DNA from: Aldrovandia affinis
Lineage: Eukaryota > Chordata > Actinopteri > Notacanthiformes > Halosauridae
Direction: 5' to 3'
DNA length: 64,000 nt
Assembly (NCBI GenBank): GCA_029706075.1
Contig: JAINUG010000049.1
Coordinates: 620,001-684,000, forward strand
Translations under genes and position numbers: made by a program
Part shown: in pieces, positions 1 to 13,700 of the stretch
Layout of the letters: each line of letters opens with the position of its first letter
Numbering within the stretch: position 1 is the stretch's first letter
Notes under the pieces: model-generated
What the model was told of the DNA's origin: nothing
What the model saw: only the letters and a program-made list of their open reading frames with translations
The model's database searches: none

Positions 1-407
1 CTGATCCTGCCCGCTTTCCCTCTGATCCTGAAATTCTCCTTCCCTGGAACACGAACCCCCTAAGTCCATCCTTCCATCTGAATGCATTAAACTCAGTCCA
101 TTAAAAAAAAAAAAAAGTTTTAAAAAATCTTCCATCTTCACCATTAAGTCAAAGTCCATTATTTAAAATTAAAAAAACAAAAATAAAAAAACAAAGGAGC
201 TAGGTTATTAACACTAGCTAGCCCTTTACAACATTCCTTTAAAACCACCCTAATTTTGCTTGGCCAACTAGTTAGGCAATCTTCTGAGATGTACTTCTTA
301 TTGGAACCACTAGGGAAACAATTCAGCCTCTGGCATCATGACAGCTTAATCTTGACAGTTGGTAACATTTCTCTGCACTCACAGATCAGACCATTTAGAA
401 TAGGTTG
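1..407. other. No gene recognised at the left edge
   Basis: AT-rich sequence with A-runs. On the minus strand a splice acceptor-like TTCGTGTTCCAG ends near 48 and an open frame (EGEFQDQRESGQDQ) runs off the left edge, so a minus-strand exon is conceivable, but I cannot match it to any family. Confidence 0.2.
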
Positions 408-595
408 AGATCTCCTTCACTGGTCACGTGCATTTTAGATTTCACTCGTTTTACTCATCTTGCTTAAAGTAAAAACAAACAAAAACCATTGCTTAGATCT
501 CCTTCACTGGTCACGTGCATTTTAGATTTCACTCGTTTTACTCATCTTGCTTAAAGTAAAAAAAACAAAAAAAAAAATAAAAAAAAACATTGCTT
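408..595. repeat. 87-bp tandem duplication
   Basis: A segment starting AGATCTCCTTCACTGGTCAC at 408 is repeated at 495. The two copies are nearly identical up to their A-rich ends, where A-run length differs. The second copy ends near 595. Confidence 0.9.
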
Positions 596-2099
596 CAAGC
601 TGTGGATTCCCCTAACTACACAGCATTTCAATCTTTTTTTTTTTTACAAATCTTGACTTCTCTGCATCTCAATGAAAATAAATGCTCTCACAAAGACGAA
701 GATAATATAAGCATGGGCTGATGTGATAAAAATGGCTCAGTTTATCACTGCCAATCGATTGGAAAGAACGGATTTTTCATTAGGTGGCTTCAAACTAACG
801 CAACTGGTTGAAACGCAAGATAGCTTTTAACATCAACTTTGCCTATATTCTTGAGTGTAACAGGATCTCTGTTCGCTAAATAGCACTGGTTATGCCTCAT
901 TCCGGTCTTCTACAGATCGCTACTGGCATCTTATGAAATTCGTAATTAAGCCAGCATGTGACATAGAACGTAATTAAAATAATCGATTTTAATTAGAACA
1001 GTGGCTCCCTCACATGTACACAATTTATAAAAGCATATTAATGAACTAGCTAGTAGCAGTAGCTAAACCGTTGTCGTGTCCCTTCGTCACTATAAGCCGC
1101 ACCCTTTTCAGACATCGCTACTCGGCGCCATTTTGTTAAGGCTACTGGCTAGCCACCTCCCTCAACTGCGGAATAACAATGTAATGTCTAGCTATGTAAT
1201 ACAAAACCTACTGTAAAACATAACGTATACATTTCGACAACCGTTAATGTTACCAACATTATGCAATCTTGACAGTACTATCATCGTTTAACTTGACGTT
1301 TTCAAGTTACCTATATAACGAATTTAGCTAGCTAGAAGTCTTCAACTGTATCCAGTTAGGTTAGTTGTAAAATTACACGTAAAACGTCTTACCACAATGT
1401 TTGATAGTTTTCTTTCTAATAATCAACGTATCGCTGTGCTATTTTTTTATGAACACGTAATATACGTAGTAGCGAACACTATACTAACGGTTAGCCAAAC
1501 AACGTTACTTAGGCTCTGAAATATTTCGTCCTTAGCGAACTACCTACTTCACTATGAAATACTTTTTGATAGTCGAAATACTCACAATTTTCCTTGATAT
1601 GGAAATGCTTTCTAAAAAAGAAGTAAAATACAGTAAACAACGACTACGACCGATTCCCTACTCTGCCTCTATCGCGTATCGGCACGAAAAATAGTTCAGC
1701 GCAGCTGTTCTGGGAAATTTATACCTACTGTGAAGCTGTCTGCACAGCGTCTCTGCCCTTGGTCCTTCCGCGAAGAACATGTAGTTCCCTACTAAAAATG
1801 TAACAATAGACAAAAGTACAAGTCATGCTTGTTTAATGTTTTGCTGTTTTGAAGAATGCACACACTCTTCGTTTCCCTGTTTCTACACGTTCTATCTTCA
1901 TCGTATCAGTTATGAGCTAACATGAAAAGCGATTAATGTAACTGTGAGGAGATGAGAATTGGCAGCAATATTGAAAAATAGAAAATTGTAGTTCTGCCTG
2001 CAAGGAAATGTTTGTAGATCTAATTATAAATCTAAAAATAAATGTATTATACAATTTATGTCAAATTTAAATTGAGGGGCATGTCAATTTGAGAGATTA
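596..2099. other. Non-coding stretch with a promoter-like patch near 1130
   Basis: No coding exon recognised. The sequence TCGGCGCCATTTTG at about 1122-1135 resembles a YY1-type start-site element read on the minus strand (CAAAATGGCGCC), the most promoter-like patch in the first 3 kb. An unproven minus-strand gene could start here and run off the left edge. Confidence 0.25.
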
Positions 2100-2152
2100 T
2101 TTTCCCACATATATGGCCCTATTCATGTCACGTCATTTGTTCAGTGCTGGAC
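2100..2152. repeat. Dispersed repeat copy 1 (about 54 bp)
   Basis: This segment recurs at 3256-3310 in the same orientation with few differences (shared core CCTATTCATGTCACGTCATT). The family is unknown to me. Confidence 0.8.
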
Positions 2153-2290
2153 TAGAATGTCAGGATTCAGAGTGGTATAAAAGAATAAAACACCATTTAA
2201 TTACATGCATTCAATTAGATGGTGCACAGTTGTATACAGTTCACTTTGCATTTAGAATTTTTCTGTAAAAATACATGTGTTTATTATGAA

Positions 2291-2294
2291 TAAC

Positions 2295-2324
<30 letters not shown>
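2291..2324. repeat. (TAA)n microsatellite
   Basis: About eleven AAT/TAA units in a row, ending in ATAAAAG. Confidence 0.95.
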
Positions 2325-2325
<1 letters not shown>

Positions 2326-3255
2326 TAAAAGTATTAATTTCATTGCAGCACTGAAGTGCATGTGTGTAATGACCAACAATGCTGATGTCGTGCAGCTTAT
2401 ACAATCTTCCAATTGTTTATTATGAATAACAATTGGATACAACATCGCAGTAATACAACAATCAGATTCAATCTGAGATTGGGAACATTTCAAAAAATAA
2501 CATGTGACGTCATATACAGTGTGTTCCAGTTGGCGGATGAATAGGTTGGTAGAGGTGAGTAGGCTTTTTCAAACCAGACTAAACTGGTTTGCACCGGCCA
2601 ACGATGCCGGATCACCTTTAGAGTTGGTGCATTGCTGATTCGTGCATCACGTCTACGCATTTATCTGGTTGTACGTAATAACAGATGACTCAACAATGTT
2701 GGCAACTTTAGCTTGTCCGAGCCTGTCAAATAAACATAATATGTACCAAAAATGGTGCAGTAATCGAATTTATTCTAACGCTACATCGCATACTGACCTT
2801 TAAAGTAAAATAGTCTAAGTTAACTAGCATTTGTGAATGGGGAATACAACATGTTTATGTTACAGGCAGCAGTCTGACTGTTCCATATAACTTACATTAA
2901 AGGAAAATAGCCATATTCGGTAACATAATATAATTGGTAACGAAGTAATTATTATACAAATTGTTAACTACAACGGCTACTGCTGTCGAATATAGGACGA
3001 CCCGAGGAGCGAACGTAGTTAATGTTGGCAATTAACACAACCCGTTTAAGAAAACCATTCAGCCATTTTTGAGGCAATCCTCAGCATATCAATTGACAGA
3101 GTATTGTATTGCAGTCGTCACATATCCAAAATGGATCCGCATTTATGAGGATTTCATAAGGCAAATGATTTAATTAGCTCCATCGCTAGCTCAACTAGAT
3201 CGTCTGAGACTGAGAGTAATATTATATATTTAGTTTTCTCCAAATACGTTCCCAA

Positions 3256-3310
3256 TTTTTCCACATATATGACCCTATTCATGTCACGTCATTTGTTCAA
3301 AGTGCTGGAC
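3256..3310. repeat. Dispersed repeat copy 2 (about 55 bp)
   Basis: Second copy of the 2100-2152 segment. It ends three bases before the large palindrome that starts at 3313. Confidence 0.8.
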
Positions 3311-3312
3311 AA

Positions 3313-3470
3313 ATGGAAGCTAGCTACACGTCACACATTTTCTACATATGTAGCAATAATTAACTTGTTACATATGTAGAAAATATGTGACGTGTATTTT
3401 CTACATATGTAACAATAATTAAGTTAATGTTACATATGTAGAAAATGTGTGACGTGTAGCTAGCTTCCAT
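3313..3470. repeat. 158-bp nested palindrome (foldback element)
   Basis: The outer arms begin ATGGAAGCTAGCTACACGTC and are complementary to the right end for about 38 bases with almost no mismatch. Inside lies a second palindrome (3367-3413) built from the same TTTTCTACATATGTA unit, so that unit occurs four times in alternating orientation. There is no coding sequence. It resembles a short MITE or a locally amplified hairpin. Confidence 0.85.
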
Positions 3471-5510
3471 GCTTCTTCATATTTAAAATAAAATGCTGTT
3501 ACGTTCCATATTATAAATTGAAGGTAAATCGGTTAGCTATGTACCAGGTTGTCAGCTCGCTTGGTAACGTAACGTTAGATAACACGCACAATTAACATCG
3601 ATGTCAGGAAATTAGCCTATTTAACGTTATACCCATTGCAGTTTCACCCGACTTTGGGTAGCTACAGCTACTTAGTGTTGGTCTTATAGCGCACAGTTGG
3701 TCTAAAATATGGGCGACGCAAGTATGCATCTAAAGTCGCTAACTCTCGTATTATTGTGTCTTATATAAACACTTCAGTATCCATGGCTAAACGTTGCCTA
3801 CTTGTACTGGTATGCTTGTACACGTGACGGTCGTCACGTAGGATGTGCTTCCGTTGTAATTGAGGGTCACGACATCTTGTGAACATGCGAATGTCTAGCT
3901 AGTTAAAAATAGATCTAATCACGTCTGTTGCTGTGAAATGCATCGCTAGCAAGCACAAAGACTACATTCAGATGGCTAAAACCTGATGGAATTGGCTTTA
4001 GCTGTGTTTGCATTTTACACAGTGCTTGTTGTCACAAGCACCCACCCACCACCATAAAATGCCCAAAAAACAGGACAGCCTATGGCTATGTGAACACAGC
4101 AAAGAAACTGGAGGACTAATCCTGAATTCTTAAAGTATTTTCAAAGTGTCGAGTTAACTCCTCCTGCAAACCTTGGGAGTAAAACGAAATGCCTCGCTGC
4201 ATGTGGCGAAATAGACTCAAAATAATTTTTACATTTTAAAGATGTTTTTAATCAGTTTTTTTCTTACACAGGCCATCTTAGTTTTCCACCTGAGAGAGCT
4301 AGGCCAGTCGTTTTTATATCAGTTGAGATTTACTGAGACAATTAAAATGTTCTCTTAATCAGTGTTTATACTGAAAATGAAACCTAAACTTTTAGGCATT
4401 TAATAGTGTTAAAAACCACAGCAATTAAACCGTTCACATAACTGCAATTCAGTCTTGATATGTTTGACAATCTACTGTTTCGACAGGATACAAAAAAATG
4501 TAAGGGGGAGAAAACAGTGACAAATGAAGCCAAGCCGAAAGTAGGGAGGCTCTAAAAATAGGGACCAGTGAGCTGCTGGCAACTAAACACCACGCCCAGC
4601 ATAGTTCTGAATTGATCTTTATTTTAGGTTGTGGTGGAATGCAGTAATAGACACCACAGCTGCCAGTCAACCATAAATACAACAGGAACAGCTGAAGTTC
4701 AGGACGAGCAAACAAACAAGAAATAGTCCAAAGCAAAATAAATTAAATTCATCTTTATAGGAAAAGGAGTAAATTATCTCAGCACGCATAAATGAGAACA
4801 CGACAAGCCTGATCACGTTGTCTGACTATTATGTCCACAAAAAATGCACATTTCCTTTAATGAGAGAATTAGCCAATACGTGAGTTGTTCCAGTTTAATT
4901 CACATGGCAGCCAAAAAAGGAGACCAACACCCTATTCCACCTGCGGTTGACCAATTGTTTACTAACACCATTGTATCAATCACTCATCCAAAATCCTTAA
5001 TGATAATGATATTTGACAAGATCTGCAAAAAATTCCAGGTTGCCCTGCATCATCCAAAAAGTGAAGTCATACTTTTTCAAAATAAAAATATTAAACACAA
5101 AAAGGCAAACTGCTAAATTGGAAAAAAAGAGGTCAGATTAGTGTCATTAGTATCAAGTAAATAGTTATTGAAAAAAATCAAACAGCTGAACTCATATTTA
5201 TGTTTTTTTATATAATAAAATATACCCTCCCATGTTCAAATATATTATAATTTTCTTTATGTTCTAATTTGAAATTCACTTCTTGAGTCATCCTCAGGGC
5301 TTTTAACTATTCTGGGGATATATTTATTATTCATACATTCTATAGACAGTATAAGGAAGTATTATACCCTTTTGATTTCCAGCAACAGATAAGGGAGATC
5401 AACCAGGACTCAATTTATTATACAGTAACAGTGTATATCCAGTATGTGGGATTATTGTTGAATTCCCTCGTACTTAAAACTGTGCAGATTAGAGGAAGAA
5501 AATGTGTTCA
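3471..5510. other. Non-coding stretch, no gene recognised
   Basis: Several ORFs below 100 codons are present, none resembling a known protein. An 18-base inverted repeat (ACGTGAC-GGTC-GTCACGT) at 3822-3839 holds an E-box and CRE half sites. TTTATT at 5414-5419 would be AATAAA on the minus strand, about 770 bases past the zfpl1 stop, a possible end of the zfpl1 transcript. Confidence 0.4.
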
Positions 5511-5520
5511 TGCTTCCTCT

Positions 5521-5590
5521 CTCACACGCACACGCGTGCCCACACACACACACGCACGCACGCACACGCACACACACGCACACACACGCG
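5521..5590. repeat. CA/CG-rich microsatellite
   Basis: Alternating CA and CG dinucleotides (CACACGCACGCA type), likely within or beside the 3'UTR of zfpl1. Confidence 0.9.
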
Positions 5591-6188
5591 GCTAGAAAAC
5601 CTGTGAGCGCACACAACCGTTTTACACACTCGTATACAAAATCACAGTATCATGCACTAACCACATTAACAGATCTGCCTGTTCTCTCCCTGCTTCTTGA
5701 TGATGGAACCATCCTACCCCACTGACTTATGACCAGTTCTAAAATTAATTGGAATGCAGCAACAGAGGATTCAGCAAGAATATATTAACTTCCAATGAGG
5801 TTTTGTCCCCTCAAGCATAAAACATAAAACTGCGTCAGAGGACAGTACGTCCTACTGGAAGGGGGTGCACCTTGGCCTGCTTGAGACTGCTACAGGCAGT
5901 CTTTGGGTGCACTATAAGCAAGTTGTGTATTAAAACAGAATAGTAAATACAACGTGTAACAAAATATATCATTTTGTTTGCCTATTGCTGTCCGCAAAGT
6001 GGGTGAAACAGGGGTTGCTGGGGCAAAACAAAAGAGGGATATACACTTCCTCACAGTCCAAGAGAGGAGGTATATCTCTGCTCCCCTTGGTCCCAGGCTA
6101 TTCATAACCTTTGCACCATAATCTGTGTTTCTATTGTACATATCAGCTTTTCTCTTTAACCCGCACTGGGGTCACAGACCGAGGCCCT

Positions 6189-7761
6189 TTAATTCCCCAC
6201 ACGGATGTGCGGATTGAGTCGGGGGTCCAGGTTTGGGTCGGAGTCCGCAGAGACTCGTCCCAGCTTCGCCATGACAATGATCAGGGTGAAGAATCCCAGA
6301 ATTCCGAGCAGGAGAACCAGGAGAACTCGTTGTTTCAGTGTGAGAGCTGTCCTCTTTGAGCCTGACCGGTTTCTGTGGGGGGTGGGGGAGGAAATAAAAT
6401 AATGTAAACATACCAAAGGCTAAGGTCTTCAAACATATTTTTTTGTTTAAAGTGTGGAAACAGATAACTCTGACTTTTTAGAGTGAAGACATGAAAATAA
6501 AAGTTTTAAACATCAAAATAAATAAACCATAAATAATAAAATAACTTATTTGCATAACATTTTATTTACATAAAATAACTTTTATGTAATATAATAATTT
6601 CCATAACAAACAATGGAGCAATGTATTTTAAAGAACCTGATTAAAAAAGTCATTTACAATATGAATTATCCTGCTTTTGCTTTTAAACAAATTAAAAATG
6701 AGATGAGTGTTTACGAATTCAACACAATTTCATTAGTAGGGAAGGGAAAATAAAATAATAAAAAGGCTTGAGAGCCTTTGCTTCACCTGATGGTAAATTT
6801 TCAGAGATGGAAGCAAAGTAATGAAATGAAGACAAACCCTTGTTTTATTGAGTCATATATTGAGAATGTTTTAAACATAGATCAGGCAGTGTTAAGAATA
6901 GCTCCAGAGAAGAACAGTAACAGAAAAGAGTCAGAACATATGTGAGTTTAGAGAGAACCAGGATATGAGTATATGAAATAGGTATCACAGAGACAGCTCG
7001 TGAGGGACGGGGAGGATGAGGAAGAGGAGAAATGGAGAACTGACTTGAGTATCTGTGCAAACCAGCTGAGCGCTGGCCGGCGACGGTACTTGTCGTCATC
7101 AATGTCGATCTGTGTGACAGAGGAATGTCCCGAGTCTCTGGTGTCATAAACTTTCCTGGGAGAGGAGGCTGAGAGAAGCGGGGGAGGAAAAATTGCATAA
7201 AAGACACAAGTAAAGTACTGCCGTCAAGCTTGTAAAGACTACTGTGCTATCTAATTGTTGTTCCAGTTAATCACATTACTTTTTTTGAGACAATGTATTA
7301 ATAAGGACAACAGTCAACTTGGTTTTTTTTTTACTTCAAGTTGAATAGGCTTAACTACAAGTTTGCAGAGGCAAAATGGTGACCACATTGGCTATAGAGA
7401 TCTCATTTGCGGCACTTGGTCTTCATCACTTGACACATTGTTTGAAAATGTGCCACATAAAAATAGTCTCCATTCTATGCTGGGCTGAATAGCACCCTTG
7501 CAATTCTTGTCAAATCAGAACACTGTTATTATAAAATTCCACTGGCATGGAAAATAAGGAAAGAGGGAAATGATGATATATAAACAGAGAAGTGTGGAAA
7601 TAATTCACATGGTTATTGCCCATCTAGGCCTGTCATGTATCTACAGTCCTGAGAATATTCAGCACTGCACCAAGCCTGGACTTGAATGCCCCAAGTGTCT
7701 CTGCCTCTCCTACGTGACTTGGCAAGCTGTTCCACGCATTGACAACTCTTGTGTATATTTA

Positions 7762-7798
<37 letters not shown>

Positions 7799-10700
7799 AC
7801 AAAAAACTTGATAACAGTTTAACAAATGTCCACCTGTGCCCTCTTGCTAACGGAACTCATCCTGAGTGTTTTGGTAGTTCACTTTGGCTAATAGATTAAG
7901 TGTCTAAATGCTTTCCTCGTAACTTTTGCCTTTCATACCAGGAACCAATTTAGTTGCCCTTCTTTTTCAAGAGCTTTCTTATCGTGTGGTGCCCAGAACC
8001 ACACACACTAAATTAGATCTGACAAAGTCATTTTGTAACTTCAATATAACCTAAACCTAAACCTAAACCAACCCTGTCTTAACTTTTTATTTCCCACATG
8101 CATAACTTTACATTTAGCTATATTGAAGGCCAGCTTTGTAGCTTCGTCAAAGATACTCCACAAAAGTTACTTGTTTATTCAACAACAGCCTATTTGTACT
8201 CCTAATAACACCCTTAGGGCCAAAATCCTTGGATAAACATTAAAAGTTAAAAAACGAAGGGGCCCAATTTACTAAAGGTTTGTGACTGCTTTTCGAACAC
8301 AAAATCAGTTGCGACAAGGTTGCAATGTGAGCCACATACTATGGTGCTTATTATCCCTTGTCACACATCTAAGCCAATCATAAATATGTAAACACTGTAT
8401 GCAAATAGAAAAGCAACAGGGTCTAACTCAATCAATATACCTGAATGCCTTCCAGACATTAATCATCTAAAATTCTGTTGTGTGTCAATTGATTGGTTTA
8501 ATTGTGAGTGATTGACACGCATCCAGAAACAAGAGGCTTGTGTGACACTTTGAAGGGAATTGAAAGGAATCTCTTCAGGACCAACAGTTGTTAAAAGTAT
8601 TTTGAATGCAAAATTCAAGGACTATCAAGGACCTCATTTATCAATGAAGGATCCATAGAGTTTATTTAAAAACCAATCTTCTTAACCAATTTTTATCCCC
8701 CATACATTTTTTTCTCTCCCACTTGTAGCCCATCTCATCGCAACAACACCCTCTGGCAATTCAGGAGAGCGCAGACAAGAGCACACTCTTCTGAAGAACA
8801 CTGCCTGTGTCTTTTTCCCGTGTTATGTCGTCGGAAAGTTTTTATGTTGGACGCCGCCTAACATCATGCAATCTTTTCTTTACATCATCTACTGTCTGTT
8901 TTGTTATGCCTAATTAATTATTTATTTTTATGATGTCACTGTTTTGTGACTGTACCTCGTTGACTATTACTTCTATTTCCTGATCTGTGTATTTAAGTTA
9001 TTTTACTCGTGGCTCCCTCGCTGCTCCGTATTCATTTCTTGGTGCTTTGTGATCTGGACGTGTTGGCGTGCCATATTGTTTCGCCTCCTACCGCAAAATT
9101 GTGAATGAGCAGTTTCATTTATTTGATTGCGCAATTAGAACGTAGTTGCATAATTAGCATGTGCTGCCATCCTGCAGTCCACCAGCTGAGCATCGGAGGA
9201 GTACACTTCGTGATTGATTTATTGGTTGATTTACTTTATTTGATAACTAAAATACAATAGAATCACACATACCCCTGAAGACATATGGTATAATGATTGC
9301 ACTTATGATTGCACAAAAATAGTGTCAAGTAATAAACTTGGGTTCCTGCAAATGACAGGTAGGCTTGAGACCATAATGTACATTGTACTTAGAGAGCTGG
9401 TTCTCTGTATAACTCTACATGGTTGTACTGTACAAGTATGCGCAGTTGGCACAGGGAGACAGCGGGCATCCATTTGACCAAAGGAGCCTCTCTTGGGCCT
9501 TAAAACACTGTCAAATACCTTCCTTCTCTGGGCGATGCTACGCCAATTATGTGCTGCTAGCCACACTGGAACGGTGAGGATTCTACACCACACCATGGGG
9601 CACATCATCACTTCACCATAAGCCAGTGTGTTAGCAGGATGAGCCACATGGCAGCCCAACATGGCATTTTAGTGGTTACCCATTACAATAAGAGAGTACC
9701 GTGCAGAGAAGCAGCTTTCTGCGTGTGACGTTTTCATTAAAGTTCAGTCCTATTCCTAACATTGTCCTCCACTGTGAAGCTTCACATCTTAAAAGAATGG
9801 TCAGTAATACCTGTGTGAATGGTGATGGAATCGTTGGCCATAGGAATGCTCACACTGACCACAGAATGAGCCTGAGCCCCAGGACCCCCGTTGTCATGGG
9901 CGACTCCAAAATCCAGATCAGCGGGAGGCGGAGGTGGTTCCGGATCAGCGATGTAGGACTGGGTGGGATGAGCATCGACTGCCTCCACCGGGGGAGCTGG
10001 AGGCAGGATGGAGGGAGTTTGATACGGATGTGTCATAAAACGGAGACGATATCCACAACCACCCTCCCATCACTCACAATGGTTATACTTACAGTCAAAC
10101 GAGGACCAATCGGTGTAGTCAGTGGCATCTTGTGACGTGTCTTCTTGCGTCTCAACCGCTTCTTCAATCTTAAGGTTGTGATGACGACACAGATCATGTT
10201 GGCAAAAACAGCAAAGTTAACTTGTTGTTAACTCTATTAAATTAATTGCCACAAACTTCAATTCGAGTTTACAAGAACTTAACACCCTAAATCTGCTCCG
10301 TAAAAGCACACAATACCACCAGGACCTTCCATATTACAAAGTTATTCGCTTGGTTGTGTATGAAATTATTTAAGAGAACATATAGCAAGTACACAGTGAT
10401 TGGGTCAATATGAAGAAACATCATTCAATAGAATACTATGGAAAGTATTTTGACTCCGAAGTGCATAGGGCTGTGACCCTGTGACATGATGAACTGGCAC
10501 TGGCATCCTCTTCCATAGAGTGTGCCTATGTCGCTGGCAGCAATTTCACCACACAGAGTAGAGGAATAAACTCTGACCCTGTCAATCACCCAGGCTCTAA
10601 CCTATTTCTAACCTGCTCCTTACCAGTGGCAGCCCCAGGCCTGCTCTGGCCCAGTTGACAGATGAGAGCCGCTCCCTCAGCACGTCGGCTACAGGGCTGG

Positions 10701-13700
10701 CTAGGTTGGAGGGGGGAAACACGGATCCCTGGCAGGAGGGACATTGGTATCCTGCAGGGGCGGTGTGCAGGGGCAGCCGGGTAGCCAGTTCATTCAGGCA
10801 GGACCAGTGGAACACATCTTAGGTTGGGAGGAGAGAGGGCAATAGAGGTGTGTTCAATATAAAATTTAAATTAAAAGTTTAACATGTATGCATACACGCA
10901 CTGGGATCTGGGCATATTTTCACTCACTTAAATGCACCTGGCACATTAGTCTGATGAATCTAGACTTTTAAACCTTCTGAGGAATTTATGGTGCACCATT
11001 AAGGACAGACAAGTGATTGCCCTCACAGTCCTCAAGACTCTATAATAATATGTGTAACCTAAATTAAGGATAATAGCTACCTGACCTAATTAGATCTTCA
11101 TTTGACCCAAAATTCTTATTTGATCTATGGGCTTCTGGCTCTTGTGTGCAGTAATATCAGTCATTTTACTTCTGTGCAAGATAAGATATACTTTTATTGT
11201 CCCTGTAGGGAAACTTGTCTTAGACTCAGTCTCGCTGCTTTACAAAAAACATAAACACGTGTCACATCATACATAAATACAAACAAACATACATACACTA
11301 CCGGTCAAAATTTTAGAACACCCCCATTTTCTGTTTTTTTACTTAAATTTAAGCAGTTCAAGTCCAGTGAAAAACCTAAAATGGTACAAAGGTAAGCAGT
11401 AAACTGCCAGAGGTTAAAAAAAAAAAGGTTAGGTTACCAAAAACTGAAAAATAATGTAAATGTCAGAGTTATAAAAAAGGCCCTTTTCAGGGAACAAGTA
11501 ATGGGTTAACGTGGGTTAACAGTCACTCTGTGCAAGTCGCCGATTCTGGATCCAGCAAAAGAGTCCTCCTCCATGTTTGAGAGCTGGTGTCACACACTGA
11601 GGAACCATCCTTTCGCCTACTCGATGGCCTACAAAAACCTTTCAAAATGTCAAGATTTCACTGGCAGTGCTTCATGGCCCAGGCAAGCCGCTTTTTCTTA
11701 TTTTGCTATCTTAGCAATGGCTTTCTTACTGCCACTCGACCTGTCAAACCTGCAGCTCGAAGTCTTCTCTTCACAGTTGAAACTGAGACTTCCTTACTTC
11801 GAGCAGTGTTAAGCTGTGCTTGAAGCTGTTGTCCTGTGAGCCGCCTATCACGCAAGCTATTGACTCTCAGAAACTTGTCTTCTGATTTTGTTGTGCCTTT
11901 AGGTATGTCAGACCTCTTCCTGTCAGTTTCCAAGTGCATTTTAATGGTGTAGGAAACTACTCACTGCCAAAAAATTTACATTATTTTTCAGTTTTAGGTA
12001 ACCGCTTACCTTTGTACCTTGCTACCATTTCAGGTTATTCACTGGACTTGAACTGCTTAGATTTCAGTAAAAACTGGAAAATTGGCGTGTTCTAAAACTT
12101 TTCACCGGTAGTGTACGTACGTACGTACGTTTTACAAATTTACAAATTTATAATGACATTAAAAGACATTTATAAAAACAAATTACACTAAATCTGCCTG
12201 ACAAAACAGCAACGTACAACGTGCAACCTATTGAGGTTATTATGTGTCTGTCAGCCAAGATAGGAAGTCCAGCAATCATTCTCACCGTAGCACACCAGTC
12301 TGATAGTGTCCTGGGCAGCAAGTGGAGTGCTGCAGAGTTGACAGTTAGGGTTGTAATCACTGTCCTGGAGCCATTGAAGGTAAGATTGCACAATGCACTG
12401 TGAGTAGGAGGGAGAAAGAGACAAGCGCCACATGAAAACTGAACACTGTCTTGGAGTGCAGGTTTATTCTCTACAGGCACCAATGAAGCATCTCCTACAA
12501 AGTTTCCATACAAATTTCTAAATGATTTTGGCCCAAATATATGCCCTGTCCATGTTTGGTTACCATGCATTCTCAAATTTCACTCAAAACTGTTGCATGG
12601 CTCATTATGCAGAGCTGAATATTAAAAAATATAACTTTAACCAACATTAAACATTGTAATAATCCATAACTATTGAATGATCCGTATCCCAAGCCAATTT
12701 TTTTAATTTTGTGACATTACCTAAAAAATGAAGCATTTAAATTAATTTGTTAAAAAAAGGCTGATATGCGATAAGCTGATTCCAGCACTTTTCTGTGTTG
12801 TGAGATGTGACTGAAGTGTGTGTGAGCCTCAACCTCTGGGCATACAAATTGAACACAAAAGACCTTAACGCTAACCCTATCGCTGAGCTCCCATTGTATT
12901 TTGTAAAGCCTTCAAAGGTTTCACAAAGCAGAAACAGGAATCCGTAGTTTGATTATTGCCTTTTTTTCACTCTCAAATATTTCCACATGAGTTACATACT
13001 TACATTAGCAAGCTAGCTCTGCATTGCACAATTGTTACATTTGCATCATAGTTTCACCATGTTCATGGTTTATTAATGTACTACATACATATAGAGTTGG
13101 ACTTTATACATCACAATATCAAAAACAAAACATTGTAAGAAACAGAAGAAAAAAAAAGTAAGAAAACAGGTTTCTTACTACCAAAGTTTCATTCAACAAT
13201 CCATGTACACTTTTCTCTACTCTACTGATTTGAGCCCTGCCACCATTTCCATCTACTTTCACTGCAGAGGACTTTGCATGCTACTTTTAGATGAAAGTTA
13301 TGGACATCCACAACTCCTTTAGGGCAACTTCCAGGGCAGGGTCTCAGCCCCCTGCCAAGTGTCATCCCACCCAGCATCCCGTCTCTCTGCATTCTTGACC
13401 ACTGTTGGAAATGACATCTTGCAACTCCTATTAATGTCCCAACGACCAACCATCTGTCCACCGGATCCAAAGCCAACTGAGGCTTTCTCATCTAAACACC
13501 ATCTCCTCAGTGTCAATGCCTCCCTGACTGCTGGCTACTGCCTTCAGGTCTGTATCGCGCCACTGCTTAAGAAACCCAATTTGGACCATTCTGCTCTGCA
13601 GAACTACCTTTGTTCTCCCTTGTCCTATTACTCTCCAAAACCTTTGAATTTGCAGCGTTCAACCACCTGTCCAATCTATTCTTGCATAATGATCTACTTG

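Larger units (their letters stand above)
7640..8180 (-). mobile_element. Old LINE-like remnant (uncertain class)
   Basis: Sequence such as AATGCCCCAAGTGTCTCTGC, followed by CTTGGCAAGCTGTTCCACGC, has the look of the reverse complement of a decayed fish non-LTR element. An AT microsatellite interrupts it. It lies in the last-but-one region of zfpl1 introns. I cannot confirm the family without a library search. Confidence 0.35.

Noticed and set aside
5521..5590. CRISPR-like or satellite array
   Set aside because: Simple dinucleotide repeat without spacers; no CRISPR-type array exists anywhere in the window.
9303..9662. 119-codon minus-strand ORF between zfpl1 exons
   Set aside because: No recognisable domain and no match to ZFPL1; probably decayed repeat sequence.
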